This document shows, piece after piece, positions 13,560-27,100 of a stretch of 64,000 bases of DNA. The notes below the pieces were generated by a model. That model was not told the DNA's origin. It was given only the letters and a program-made list of their open reading frames with translations, and ran no database searches. The first letter of the stretch is position 1, and the number at the start of each line of letters is the position of its first letter. The position numbers and the translations under genes were made by a program. Origin of the DNA: Solenopsis invicta (lineage: Eukaryota; Arthropoda; Insecta; Hymenoptera; Formicidae). The stretch is from positions 31,079,275 to 31,143,274 of the forward strand of contig NC_052664.1 of the NCBI RefSeq assembly GCF_016802725.1, read 5' to 3'.

Positions 13560-13653
13560 CGGATACCGCGGGCACGCTGGTGAACGCCAGCAACGCGAGC
13601 AACAACGGTCCGACCGTGAGCGCGTAATCCAATCTTAGCCGTGGCAGCGACAT
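13560..13653 (-). CDS. First coding exon of an unidentified secreted or membrane protein (signal peptide)
   Basis: Reading the minus strand from an ATG at 13,653-13,651, the frame opens MSLPRLRLDYALTV and runs into a hydrophobic stretch, GPLLLALLAFTSVPAVSG. That is a textbook signal peptide: basic n-region, leucine-rich core, and a small-residue cleavage site near the end. The frame meets a strong donor, GTGAGT, right after 13,560, leaving one base of the next codon (phase 1). The remaining exons would lie at lower coordinates; none was found in the 13.5 kb available, so the gene probably leaves the window after a long first intron, as is common for insect neural receptors and adhesion molecules. 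The protein family cannot be named from the leader alone. It could be a chance frame, but signal peptide, donor and CpG island agree. Confidence 0.5.
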
Positions 13654-13740
13654 CGTGTCGTGAAAATTATTATTTTTTTTATCCACACACGTCGGGTAGA
13701 CACACACTCATCGGGAGGAAGCACGGGCGCGCACACACTC

Positions 13741-13800
13741 GGGGAGAGAAACGAACGGACGAACGGACGAACGCGGACGAACGGACGAGAGGACGGACAC
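13741..13800. repeat. GAACGGAC-type minisatellite
   Basis: Imperfect tandem copies of an ACGGACGA-type 8-mer lie in the CpG island, upstream of the minus-strand first exon (its probable 5' UTR or promoter). Confidence 0.7.
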
Positions 13801-14220
13801 TCACCGGCGCGACGCGCACACTTGTTCGGTATTAGTGTATTGACCGCGCGCCGTCACTCGATCGGACGCATCGTACGCGACGCGCCTCACCAGCGGATAC
13901 GTCACCAACCGGGTCCCAGGGTGCACGGCGTGCTCGCGCGGCTACGGGGAAAAAAAGCATACGGCACGACATAAACGAACACGACCGCGTCCGAAACACT
14001 TCTGGGATCCCTATTGTTCGCTTAACGCGCTGAAAGTAGTTCCCGGGGTGCGCGCGCACCTGCCATCGCGCGGTGTATCGCTGCGCCGCCGCGGGATGGC
14101 CGACCGATCGCGGCGACCAATCAGCGCGCGGATACAACGGCACGTCGGCCGCGGCACACCTCGAGCCGCGCGGCGCCGCGGCGTCAACTTGCGCCTATTA
14201 TATTTTTCAGGGGATGATCC

Positions 14221-17200
14221 GACATCCGACCTCGCCGAACAGCTTTTATTCTATGCGAAATGCAGATGGGTTCAAAATAACGAAAGAGGAAACTTGAGTA
14301 TATGTATATTTATTTATATAAGGTGGCTGAATCGAATAAGACCCACCTAATTTATTTCATTTTTTATAAACTCTAAAGATATTGAAATTAACTAAGTAAG
14401 AGTAAATGTTTATTTCAAAATTATCTTCCATGTGGAACATTTGTAAATAAAGAAAAAAAATGTTTTTAACTCTGACATTGGGTCTTGATTAAATGCTTGT
14501 ATTTTTAATAAAATCCGAAAAAAAAATAAATTAAAAGTAACAAAGAAACTAAGTATTACGTGTCAAATCATTTTTAAAAGCATTATTAATTACAAAAATG
14601 AAATCTCTTACGGTCTACTTAAATGTTAAACCTCATAGTTATCTTTAATTTGTCTTTAATTAATTTTTTAACCTTTGGAAGTTCTTGGCCATTTGAGTGC
14701 AATTTCAAAAGTTAACAGTATTGAAAAATTATTATCTTTTGTTACAAGCCACACACATAATGAACAAATGGCAATGGTCATAAAAATAAATATACAAATA
14801 GGCCTTATTTCATAAGTACATTATTTATAAAAATATATACCCAGACAACAGAAAACATTGCAGCAATGTTGTAATGTTGTTGGAATATTACTGCAATATT
14901 TTATGTTATATGACCTATTCCAATAAATCGATATATAGATGATTTTTGTCGTTATCTATAGTTAAAAAATTGAATGTACAATTACATGTTCAATTATAGA
15001 TTGCCAATATATACAGTATTAAAAATCTATAATTTACATTACGTATAGATTTTCAGTACTGACAATAAATGGAACTCAATCATAATCTGTTCTGATTGTT
15101 TTATGATTATTATAAATTATTCAGTGTCGAATACTTGAATTCTGTCTCCGTAAGCAGTTGTAAAGAACAAAACAACAAAAAATTTGGCTTCTATAGCAAA
15201 AATGACCATATTTTACTACAGTTTTAAATAAATAACCAAAATGTGGATCCAAATAAACTTTTAGCATAAATGTTTATAAAAGTTTTATTGGTATATATAA
15301 AAAATTTGATTTAATTCATAATGCTACTTGTTCATCAAATTTATAAATAAGAACTACTAAACGCGATTTTTTATACAAACAGTAAATAAAAAATTAAATA
15401 ACTTTCTTAAACCAATAAGAAAATTACGCTCAAATTTTACACGGATACTTAAACGTAATCATAGAACAATCTATCAAAATGTTAAACTTTTAAAAATACT
15501 TCGAGACACATACATCCTTAAGAAAGTCAAAATTATTTTTATAGTTTCTAAACTTGACGTAAATATTAGGAAGTTAAAAGTTGAACTGTAAGCAATTCAT
15601 ATTGTGTGTCTCCATCAAAAAATGGTTCATCGCTGAATCGGAATAATTAATGCGCTGCTTTATTCACGGATCCTTAACGACGGATCCCATTATATCTCGT
15701 GTGAAAGATGTCTTTAATTAACACTTGATATTTCTTTTTTCTATGACGTTACCTTAATTGCTTACGAATAGTGAGCCTTAATTAGATCGCGGGAATAAAA
15801 AATATTCTGAATTTTTACAATTAGGCATTTTAATCACGTTTCTCAAACAATATCTTTGAAAAAATAAGAGAATGTAAAAAACTACAAGAAAAACACAAAA
15901 TTTCTATATTTTTTTTAAATTCTCTGTATGTTTTCAATATTCTTTTCTAAATAATATTTTTAATAATATAATATTATTCTGCAAGATTTATTAATAAATG
16001 ATTGATAATAGTTTACTGCAATTATACGCTGTAAATTATAATAATTTATTGTAATTACATATTGTAAATTAAATAAAAAAATAATATAAATAATAAAATA
16101 AGTACTTTTGAAATCACTCTAAATGCCATGCTATCAAATAACTGAAAAATTAAAGTTATCAAAATATTTATATTTTATAAACTTAACGAATAATTCTCTC
16201 ACAGTTGATTGTGCTATTGCACTAACAATAAGTAAAACTATAACGATGATAAATTACATAATGATTCAAGCCTTTTAATCGAATGTCGATGTCTCTTGCA
16301 TCCCATTTAAACAACAATCAGATTGAAATCAATGTCGATACTAGTACTACTATTATCGATAACTGTCTCTTACATGGCGAATACTGTGCTGCACAAAGCA
16401 ATCGGTTACGATGCCCTGAGCGCCGATATGCAACAAGTCGCGGTCGACGCACCGAAAGGAGCATATAGCACGCCTGATCATTAATTAACGCTCGGCAGCG
16501 CTTGATTGCGTGTAACGCGAAATTCATCGCGGCTATAAGCCTTAACCGTCGAGCGCCTTAACGAATACAAATGCGGAATTATAATTCGGTGAACCCGGTC
16601 TTAAGACCGTACTCCGCCAGAGGAGCGCGAGGGAACAAGGAGGTAGACAGGCAGGGGCCCTTACGAATAATCTCTACCCCTTTGTACCCACAGCACGCGA
16701 GATGCACGCACGGAGCTGCAAACACGCGCTTCCTATTGGCCTTATTAATGATGCCATTAACCTTATCATCGAACTGCAAACATCTGCGTCCAGCGACAAC
16801 GTAGCGCGGCCACGATACAATTGTCTCGTGGAACGCAACGACAGTTGGTGTCCAATTGGTGAGATTCGTCATTGAAAACAAAGTGGATGAAGAAACGGAG
16901 ATAGTTGTACAACTACATAACTTCATAAAACTTTCCTTGTCAAAATAACGCAACGTGAATTATGGAAAATTGCTACTTCCTATATTTTTTCTTTCACATA
17001 ACTTTAGCACGTAAACTTTAAATAATCTAAATATATAGAGAAAGGGAGAGGATGGTGAAGAATACGATAAACGAAATATTTATCTCGTTGAAAAGTTTTT
17101 TTCATTAAACTTAAAAGCATAATGTCCAAGATTAAATAAATTTTTATTTTATTTAATCAAAACAACGAACACACACACACACATATTTTTTTTATTTGAT

Positions 17201-18164
17201 TCTACCTTGTAACAAATACATGAATTCAATCAACGTTCATTTCACAGAAAGGTATTTATGTTACAAGGTAGAAATAAAAACCACGAAAGTAATCTGGAAC
17301 ATTCTGCATATTAAAACAAAAATAAAAAACACATATATGTCAGTTGCATGTTTAATATAATCTCTACTGATTGTGAATTCAATGCATGTCGGTGAATAAT
17401 ATTGGATGTCAATAGTCATGCCACTTGTGCAGTGTCATGAACTCGAGACCTGGGTCTCCAGAGATCAAATTGTGACCAGCAGAATTTATTGCAATTTTCT
17501 ACAAAATCATCAGAAGCCAGCGATTCGACGTGACGTGATCTCAAGTTAAAAGACGCCTGCCTGCCTTCAACAAAACATACCACAGATTTCACTGTATACA
17601 TGCTATTAGAATTGCTATTAGAATTGCTTCATTCAAATTTTTCTTCTTACCTCTTTTATTAAACTTAACAAGCGATTACTATTTTCTTTGAGAAAGGAGA
17701 AAAAGATCACTAAACATGATTTTCGTTATCGTCATCATTTCTAATCTGGTCTAAACATTCATAATGCAGTGCGCGAGTAGTAGTTGGCAAAAATAATTTT
17801 TTTTTTTAATCCAATCTTTAATTTCTCGCTAACGCAAATGCATTAGACAAGTGGGATTTATATATAAAATAATATAACCGAAGGTTGGTGGCAGTCGGTC
17901 GTAAAAATTATATATAAATATATACAAATATAACTTTTTTATTTATAGAAAGAGAAATGTAGTAATGTTTGAAGACATGTCATGTTTCATAAATTAATAT
18001 TGAATAATTTTACTTCCTTTCTTCTATTCAAATTATACACTTTACGTAACGTGAATTCTTGTTATACGATAACGGAGAATCAGATTCGAGTCGTCTGGGC
18101 AACGAACAGCATTATTAGGTCGATACAATGTTTCACGTGGGCACCCTTTCTCATTTACGAAAAC
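14221..18164. other. Non-coding AT-rich region between the minus-strand exon and the ODAD3-like gene
   Basis: No exon is supported on either strand. A richer patch at about 16,260-16,950 carries short open frames, the longest on the minus strand (16,953-16,579) starting at TTG, with no recognisable domain. The stretch at 14,838-14,930 has repeated GCAATGTTG-like words typical of insect dispersed repeats. A small inverted repeat at 17,200-17,273 is listed separately. The 5' UTR of the ODAD3-like gene probably lies in the last few hundred bases. Confidence 0.5.
17200..17273. repeat. Perfect 14-bp inverted repeat (hairpin)
   Basis: TTCTACCTTGTAAC at 17,200-17,213 is exactly reverse-complemented at 17,260-17,273, with a 46-base loop. 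The similarity extends imperfectly on both sides. It could be a remnant of a short fold-back element. Confidence 0.65.
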
Positions 18165-21100
18165 ATGTCCGAACATATGAGTGTATCCGCCACCGAGAAC
18201 AAGCTAAACGAGCTCAATAAAAAGATCGTCGAAATCAAGAAGAAAATCCAGTTGTCAGGTAACTGTTCAAATCGTATAAAACATCCTTTTCTAATTTATA
18301 CCGTCCCTGACAACCCTCCATGAATCCAATGCTGCAAAACTGCTCTACAACAAAGTTGCAGAGTAAGATCTTACGCTTATATAGGGTGTGCTACTTCTAC
18401 CTTTTACTTACTAGGGACAGAAGTTTTACTGACTGCTTAAAATCAATATTTTTTTATTTTTTAGTCTGCAAAAGATTTTGAGGTAGAGACCTAGAGAGAA
18501 AGAAAGAGAGCGTGTGGATATTTGTTTTCGTCGAGTAATATTAGAAAATAAAAATAACAAACTTCTATAAAATTAAATTCCAAAAAGAACCAAAGACAAA
18601 ACATTTTTAATTATTATAACTTTTGAGAAATTTAATTTTATTATAAAAAAGTAGAAATTAATAATTAAAAAACTATAAATACAAAAATTAAAAATTAGAA
18701 ATCTATAAAACGAATACAAATCTCGGCTCAGTCGTGAAAAAAATTTGAAGATCAAAAATAATGTATTGTAAAATGCAATATAAGTGAAACACCATGTACT
18801 TTAATATCTAGATATTTGTTACATTACAGAGCAAACGTGCCAAAAGAGACAACTCACTGACATTTCAGGATCGTGATCGTATTATACAATGATAAATATG
18901 AACAAGTCGAACTGGAATAACCAGTATTCGAGATGGCATGACTTCTCGCGTATATAAAAATAGTGACATAAAAGTAAAGTGAAAAAGGAGAACAAAATCT
19001 GATGAGATATTATCGATTCAATAACGTGTTATAGGACAACACCAGAGGATTACATTTCTATTGCGTAATTATTGGTCGAGAAAGACAATCGGAATGTTAA
19101 ACACGGTAGAAAAATAATTTGCAAAAAAATGTGGTTAACATATGTTTCATATAAATAAACAATATCTAACATAAAATTTGTTACCTGCAAAAGGAGACAA
19201 TATTTTAATAAGATAATAATCTTAATCATGACTGAAAATATCAAATACTTATTTATTGATTATCGGTATTATAGTACGTGACTTTTGTGTATTTGCATTT
19301 TTTTATTACATTATTATTTTATGATATGTTAAATCATTTTATAATTAATTTAATAATATTTAATAATAATATTTGACTAAAATTATCATTTTTCTTAGAG
19401 ATTTAAAAAGTCAAAATTTTAAGTCATACATGGTAAAATATTAATAATAATAATGAGAAGCATTTTTATTTTTTCACTATTTTATTATTCTTTTAACACT
19501 CAATTCATTTGTTTTTTATAGTATTAGACAAAACAGGCGCGCTACAAAGCTCCTAATATTACATAATTCCATACAAATTACAAATTGGACATTACCTTAT
19601 TAACCCCTCAATACACATAGTCAAAATCAAAGATTGTGTCAAAATATGCGATCTCCGCGATAACAGTCCTTCACAAAGTAAGCGCGAAATAAGAACTAAA
19701 CAGCATTACGGAAAAGCGACAATAATAAACTTCAAAAGATTCTCGAGTATCGATGCAATCCATTTTTTCAAATAGGACATTTTCTTTTTATACTTTATTT
19801 TATCTTATTATATTTATTACGTTTATATCATTTAATATAAATTATAGTTGTTTTAGCATCTCTGTTTAATAAACTAATTCTTGCAAATAAAAATTTGCAG
19901 TTTTCTAAAGAAATAACCGATCAACAAAATTTCTAATTAAATAAAACCTACCATGAATGAAATCCTTTACATTAGCTTTTTGCAGCGTGTTTACGTTCGC
20001 AATAATAAACCGACGATAAATGCCCGATACAAATAATGAGTTTCGATAGTGACGAGCGTTGAATAGATTGACTTTTAAAGATTTCGTGCCATATTACAGG
20101 GAGTTAAAATGATTGAATAGATTTATCTACCGTTGTATGCTCGATTCTTTAAAACTCTGAACCTAGTCAATTATACTTCTCAGAGTATACTGCTATACAT
20201 TCGTCGTTTTATCTACCATTCTTACGCACGTAGATCATCGTTTTGGGCCTTGGGCAATAAAAGTCGATGGCCAAGTTTCACAATTGCTTGTGCAAGAGAC
20301 CGCGCACGCTTCCTTGATATTTTCCATTTTCTTTATCCTTAAAATCATCTAGGAAAATAATAACAGATTGTCACTAACGTTGTAACTACCTTACGTTTTA
20401 CTAATTGCTTTTGCTAAAAATTGCGACGTTAGAGTTCGTTGTTTTACGAACGAATATTTTAAAATATTCATGCGATTTCTTGCGTTGTTAGGAAGAGTAC
20501 ATTCATATGTTGATGAATATATAAAATAGTGTACACTCGGATAACTGGATGATTCATGATCGGGCACTAGCTCGATTACGATTTACGTGTCTTCATTCTG
20601 AGCTGTTATTACAGAAACTTTTTAGCAACTAGTCTCGCGCCTTATTATTTATTTTATAGTACTTTCACGCGTACTGTCAGCAATTTATCGAAATGATTAA
20701 TAACAATTGAAGCAAAAGGTATAATTGTAGGGAAAAGAGTACATTTTTTATTAAATCCGTTTATTTAATGAACGTTGTTAAATACATATGTTTTACAATC
20801 TTTTTGTGCAAAAAAATTTGAATGTAAAATATTTTGTTTCAGAGGGCCAAAGAAAAGCTAATTTTGAAGAGTACGATGCAAAGAAACGTGAAAACGCGCA
20901 AAAAATTTCTGATCTCAAGAAGAAGGTTAAAGAGCTTTACATGAAATATGCAGAAGCGAAAAATGTAAGGGGTTGTCGTGGGTTGTCGAAAGAAAAACAA
21001 ACAACTGATAACTTTTACGCGAACTAATGTTGAATCTTTTAGAATAAGGAAGCGATGGAACGCGCAGCTCTACTCAGTCGCGATTCTATATCTTGCGCAA

Positions 21101-24100
21101 ATAAATGCAATTTGGAGGAGATTATAGTCACGGCAAGTGAGAACAACGTGCGTCTAAGGAAAAAACTAGATATACTCAAGTATGAAAAGGAAAAGGTAGG
21201 TATGATATTGCTTGTCTCGAGATGTGACATGTGACGATGTTAAATGTATTACATCCACATTTTATTAGCACGAGCATACATTGAATATTTTACAAACAGA
21301 AAGCAAAGAATTGGCGCATAGACGCGGTCATTGCGTATTCAAAAAGAAGACGGAAAATCCTTTGAAAAAGGTAATTTAATCTAAATTCGTGACATTCTTC
21401 TGTCGTGAACGATAACTTTTATAAATGCACTGCATTTTTTTCCGCAGAAAATCGAGAGTTTGGAAGTGAAGCTGGAGCATATCCGAATGATGCAGATTAA
21501 AGCAAATATTTCGCGTATGAAATACCGTTCTGTCTGCTCCGAATTAAAAGAGAAATCAGTCTTTTATGCTTCCTCTTTGAAAGATTTGGAAGATGGCATA
21601 AGGCAACAGGAAAACGAGATTAAGCGCTTACAGGCAAGACTTCGAAAAGAGTAACAGCTAATAATGGCGCGAAGAGAGTGATAGAAACGTTTCGATGACT
21701 TAATATTACCGTTGATTGCAGGGAGTAAAGGAGGAAGCTATAGAATTGAAAGATAGCACTCAAGAGACCCTGGTGAAAGAGGAAATCGATGAGACAAATT
21801 CCAGCAAAAAACGCGATTTCATCATCAAGGAATACAGGTTTACGGACAATATCTTTGCATTTCTAACTCATCTTTTTATTGTAGACGCTTCTATGTCTGC
21901 ATCTCCTTATAATTCTGATAAATCGCTTCTGATCATTAATAACAGTCTCACAAACATTTTTCTTGATAACTAGCGCATCACGAATATATAAATTAACATT
22001 CAACATTTTTTTACGTAATCAGACAGCGCGTGTCGGAACGAAAGATAGAATTAGAGCGGTTGGAACGTATGATATTCTATACTCGTCCGCGGGACGATTT
22101 CGAAACACGTGGGAAAAGTCGCGTACAGGTACAAGAGGACATGATCAAGGACGACCTGACGCGACTGGAGGAGGCGTTCGCTAAGCTGCGAAACGCCACC
22201 GGAGTGTCCAGGTCCGAAGAAGTTTTGAACCGGTTTCTGGGTCAGCAAGCGACCAAAGAGAGTCTACAGAAAATGCGAACAGCCACGGAGCAGGAGAAGA
22301 CAGTGTTGGAAAAGAGGAGGCAGGAACTCAATGCTGAAATAGAGACGAGGAAATTTTCGGAAACGAAGAGCGCCGAACAGTTAGTTTTTCAAGAAAAAAT
22401 TAATAACAAATTTATTAAAAAATTGATTAAGCATAAATTTAATGTATTAAATTAAAAAGAAATTATTAAATCCGCGTGAGCTGAAATGAGGAAAAAAGAT
22501 TTAGAATTTATAAAACCTACTTTAGTTTATAATACTTACTTAAATTAAATTAAAAATAGAAGCTTGTTTGCTTTAAAATTTCAAATTTGGCTAAAAAAAA
22601 CATGTTCTTAAATTGATTCTACATGTTAGAATATCTGTAAAACTGATTTTTAAATTATAGGTTTGATCCGCCGTAGATTAATTTGCAACATATTAAACAT
22701 TTCAGAAACGCGGAAGTAGTAGCAAAACTCAACTCTCAAATCGATGAACAACGATCTCGTAGAGAAAGAGCCGGGAGTGCAAGTCAACGAATCCGCGAGC
22801 TGTTAAACGAAGTAACTGGTATACTGCGTAAGCTGTGTGAGAAGTTTCAGGTGAGAGTTATTAATTATAAGTCTGTGGATGACAGAGTCCAGACGGTCTA
22901 ACAGCCCAAGACTGATCCCGTGATTAGAAAGGCTCATACTCGGCGTTTTACAATTCAAAGAGAGAAAGAGATAGAGAAAGAAAACAGTAGACAATTTCTC
23001 CAAATAAGTTACTCCAAATAAAATATTATTTCTAATAATAATTTATCTTTTGTGATAATATGCATGATTTCTAAAGTTTTTAGTTATGATAAAAAAAATG
23101 TTATAGTTCAACTTTTTAAACAATTCTATATAGTCTTCTTGTAAGATTGAAGACTATTAGTAGACTAGAACAATGAAGATAAACCAAAATGAGTTTGGAT
23201 GAAAATCCGCGCGATGATTAAAATAACAACAAAGAAATATTGACCAAATGGTCACTTCTCGAAATAGAGAAGGATCTTAATTAACGCTTTTCCTTACACG
23301 ATGTACACGCAACGTGTCTTTACGAATTATCACGTACGAGGGAACATATTCGGTGGATGAAATCCGTAACGTCGTAATGGAAGTGCCGTGTAAACGCCTA
23401 ATTGAATTAGTAAAACAACCTTTAGTGATGTCTGGCCATTGTTAACATCTTCAACTGTTTATTGTTCCTGGAAGCTTTGACACCCCTAGCATCACCTATC
23501 TCGTATCGCCGATGGATTTTCCTAAATAACCCGCGTTCCGTAATTCTCACCTCGCGTAGAATCGTCAGTCCCGTGCATTAACACCTCGATACTCGATCGA
23601 AAATAAATACTTCGGTACACATGAAGCGAACCGCGTGAAAAATCAGTATTGATTCTATTGGAAATATACATGAAACCTAATACCCGTTAATTTCTGATAC
23701 AAATTGTTGGGTCAATCTTTTGGGCATACCCGCGCTAAGGCTTCGGTCAAATTTTTATGATGAAAACTCAATTCTCTAATTAGAAATTATTTTTTTAAAG
23801 AAACTAATCTAATTCACACGTGCATCAAAGTCTTAATTATTGAAGATCATCAAGGAATCGACTTTGTATTTTTCAAATGCAAAAAAATTGTTTAAGAGTT
23901 CTGGAAGTTTTGTTAAGTGCTCTGAAGTTCTCGCGAAGTTCTATCAAAAATCTTAATGAGAAAATTACGTAAAACTCACTTTTTTAAAGTCTCAATTATT
24001 TTTTTGAGATAATTTTTTAAGAATTCAAACCCGATTTTTTTTTACTTTTTCGAGCAAAATTATTTCTGAAATGTATCTAAAGAACTCTAGAACTCGTCGA

Positions 24101-27100
24101 AAGGATTTGTAAATGCTATTCAGAACTATTCAGACTTGACATACATTAAAACAATTTTTTTTCTTATTTTTTTCCTTTAATCTTAAAGGTTTTTATATCA
24201 AGAACTCTATAGTACTCGTTAAAAGACATCAAATTGACTATTCAGTACTAATGATGGGTGTAAAATTAGAGCACCCCTATTTTTAAAATTTTCTTTAAAC
24301 AGACATACTATTTGTAAAAACTATCAAGAACTTTTTCTTTTTTACGAATAATCCAGAACTCTTAACAGAATTGCGATTTTGTACCGTAGAGATGCCAATT
24401 TCATGCACACAAACTTTTATTTTTTTTCTCTTAATAAAAAACAATTTTATATCGAGTCATTAAAAGATATATCAAATTACTCTTTTTTGGAACAGCTCTA
24501 TATTTTCCCGTAACATTCATCAAAACACGCGCTAACAAATTAATATAACAAGTTTTATTTTGCATACTAAAGTGTACATTTATGTGCAATAAATTGTTAG
24601 ATGAAAATACTTTCCAGGATTAAATATCAATATTAATTTAATGCAGCGCATCCGTTTTAAATGGATCGTTATCATTGGATCTCTATCAATACCTGGAGCA
24701 ATGAATCTCTATCAATAAATTCAAAAGAGACTCATTACTAATTTAAAATATAATTTGTCACTCACCGACACACGATGCGCAGCAGCGGAGTTTTCAACAT
24801 CGATCTGTAAAACACAAATAAATAAAATTCACATTATAGTAGCGTCAGCAGTAATTAATATTGCTAAAACTAATTACGTTACATACACACAGTTTTTATT
24901 CATTTTTTTCAAACACCAATTATTAATAAAATAATAATATATTTTTACAAAAATATAATCTATATATTTAGACTTTTAAAAAATTCGACGAACGAGTCCT
25001 CTTAAAGTTTAATTTTTAAATCATATACTCGTTTGCCTCGTGGTTGCTCCACCTGCGTGGTGCCACCCAGGTCCTCCTCATCCTTTCTTTTTCCTGCTTG
25101 TTGCTTTTTTATAGCACTCGCGAAAACACTACTACTTAATAATAATCACCTCGATTGCGCGACATCCTGGACGGCATTCCCATTGACGGTGCTCGATGAT
25201 CACGGGATATCCTGGACGCCACTCCCGTACACAACGCAGTTCATTACTATTGCGACAACGATCAAACGACGAAAACGTTATCCGCATCCATCCGTCACCC
25301 GTAACGCCGTCGGAGAAGTTAACGTGGCAGACGACGAATCTCAAGCACCAGGCGCCGCGCGGCGTAACATAACCTTCAACCGGTTACCGCGGCCATTGCT
25401 AACACACAACATGCCCGTCGCCGGACGATTATTATGTCCGCGTTCTCACGTGCGCTGATAAACATGCGAAATGACACTGAGAACAAACACCCGCGAATCG
25501 AAAAATGCGATCGACCGACTGCCGACGAATCACTGATGCCGTTACTTGCACGACGAGCTTCGGTCGAACGGACTCTCACGAAATTCGCGATCTAACAAGT
25601 TGCCGATACACTTGTGTGTACGATGGTAATCACCTCCGAACTAACAACACTTCCGAAGGTCGCAATGAACAGTTTATTACGTTGTGACAACAGAAAATTA
25701 GCGCGAAACGCCAAGCGTTATCCGCGAACTGCGATTCGTCTCACTCGGCACCCGACGGCAATGACGTTGGCCGATGAACGATTCTCGAACGATGGGGACG
25801 CGCGGACAACTTCATGCGACTCCTTCATCTCGCCGCGGCGAGCGACGTAATCTTCGGTCCACCGTTGCTAACGCATACCACACGCGTGTCTCCGGACGAC
25901 TATTATGTCCGCGTTCTCACGTACGCTGATAAACATACGCATTGAGACCGAAAACAAGCACTCGCGGATCGAAAAATGCGATCGACCGACGGCCGACGGA
26001 TCACTGACGCCGACGCTCGCGCGACGAGCTTCGGTCGAACGGACTCTCACGAAACTCGCGGTCTAACAACAGATTACCGGTGCACTGAGTACGACGGAGA
26101 TAATCAATCTTGATATGAAAATCGCACGGCACCTTGCATGACGCTTCCGATATTGGCCGTGTGCCACCGCAATTTATTAGCGCCATTAACGGGTTACCTT
26201 TACGCGATTAGCGTGACTCCCTAGTAAATAGGCGGTGCCGGGTCTTATTTGGAAATAATAGGCAGGAGAAACAGCCCGCCCTGAGTCACCTTGGAAAATT
26301 TCGGATGCGCTTCTTTATAGACAGAAACTAGCCGCGATAAAACAGAAGCCAAGCTCGAACATCGTTCTTGAGATTTCAATTTTAGCAGCTACGCTGACGA
26401 AACAAAGTACGCGAAGGACGAGCAACGGACGCACGACGTACTTCACACGCAACTTATTGTTAGTCGAGGATTCACACACGCAGACGATCACCCATTATTT
26501 GCGAGATTCTCTTTCGACAGATGAAGATGCGCGATCGCGAAATGATTAACCTCGCCTGCTCGACACCGTGTCACGACGTCACGACAAAGGGACTTAGTAT
26601 TCATCAAAAATTGGAAGAGTGGGGAGGGGGAGAGGAATCATCTCGGTGCCGATGGACTTTTCAAAAAAAAGAAACTAGCCGCACATAAACGCAAGCTTTT
26701 GACGTCTCAATTAACACATATTATCGACGGCACTAAGAACGCACAACCATTGTCGCAGAAAAATGACTGACGATGTGAACTGAGGCGCGACGCTACATGG
26801 TCGAACGCGCGGCGTACTTCACTATGTTAAATATTTTTCACATATTTCAAATTTTTTTTCTTTTCTTTTTAATGCTATGGATTTTTAATTGCTCATTTAC
26901 ACACATTTATAGCATGTTACAGATACTCCTTTACTTGAGAATATTGAAATGGATGATACTTTAGTTATTATTGAATTGTTAACTAATAAAGTTAAACAAG
27001 GAATGGAAGTTTTAAGCGCATCCGACAAATATTTAGAAACGATGGACGAAGCTTTGCCAGAGAAGGTTAGTTTCAGTTATCTTTAAAAAATATTCTCGGG

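Larger units (their letters stand above)
12600..14220. promoter_or_regulatory. CpG-rich island around a minus-strand first exon
   Basis: About 1.6 kb of G+C- and CpG-rich DNA set in AT-rich surroundings. It contains a minus-strand signal-peptide exon, so it probably holds the promoter and 5' UTR of that gene, with transcription starting right of 13,653. Plus-strand frames across it (for example 12,603-13,160, starting at GTG) are arginine-rich with no recognisable domain and are best explained by base composition. A tandem GAACGGAC-type minisatellite lies at about 13,750-13,800. Confidence 0.5.
22851..26912. other. 4-kb intron of the ODAD3-like gene, with AT-rich and CpG-rich halves
   Basis: No exon of the host gene is seen inside. 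The first 2 kb is AT-rich with repeated AGAACTC-type words (23,900-24,370). The part at 25,030-26,810 is CpG-rich, unlike other introns of this gene, and contains a tandem duplication. A minus-strand candidate exon flanked by splice sites lies at 24,766-24,804. The CpG-rich half may be an inserted repeat or the promoter of an antisense transcript. Confidence 0.5.

Noticed and set aside
16579..16953. Minus-strand 124-codon frame
   Set aside because: It begins at TTG, has no recognisable motif, and lacks supporting splice sites or neighbours.
17416..17601. Minus-strand 61-codon frame with protein-like composition
   Set aside because: It begins at ATG but has no recognisable similarity and no continuation across splice sites; too short to support.
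22380..22455. Continuation of the ODAD3-like exon past 22,379 to its own stop
   Set aside because: The GTTAGT donor at 22,380 joins in phase to the next coiled-coil exon, while the read-through is Lys/Asn/Ile-rich intron-like sequence.
25376..26050. Two similar minus-strand frames (MRVRSTEARRAS...)
   Set aside because: They are copies of the tandem DNA repeat in an intron; similarity follows from the duplication, and differences are not codon-biased.
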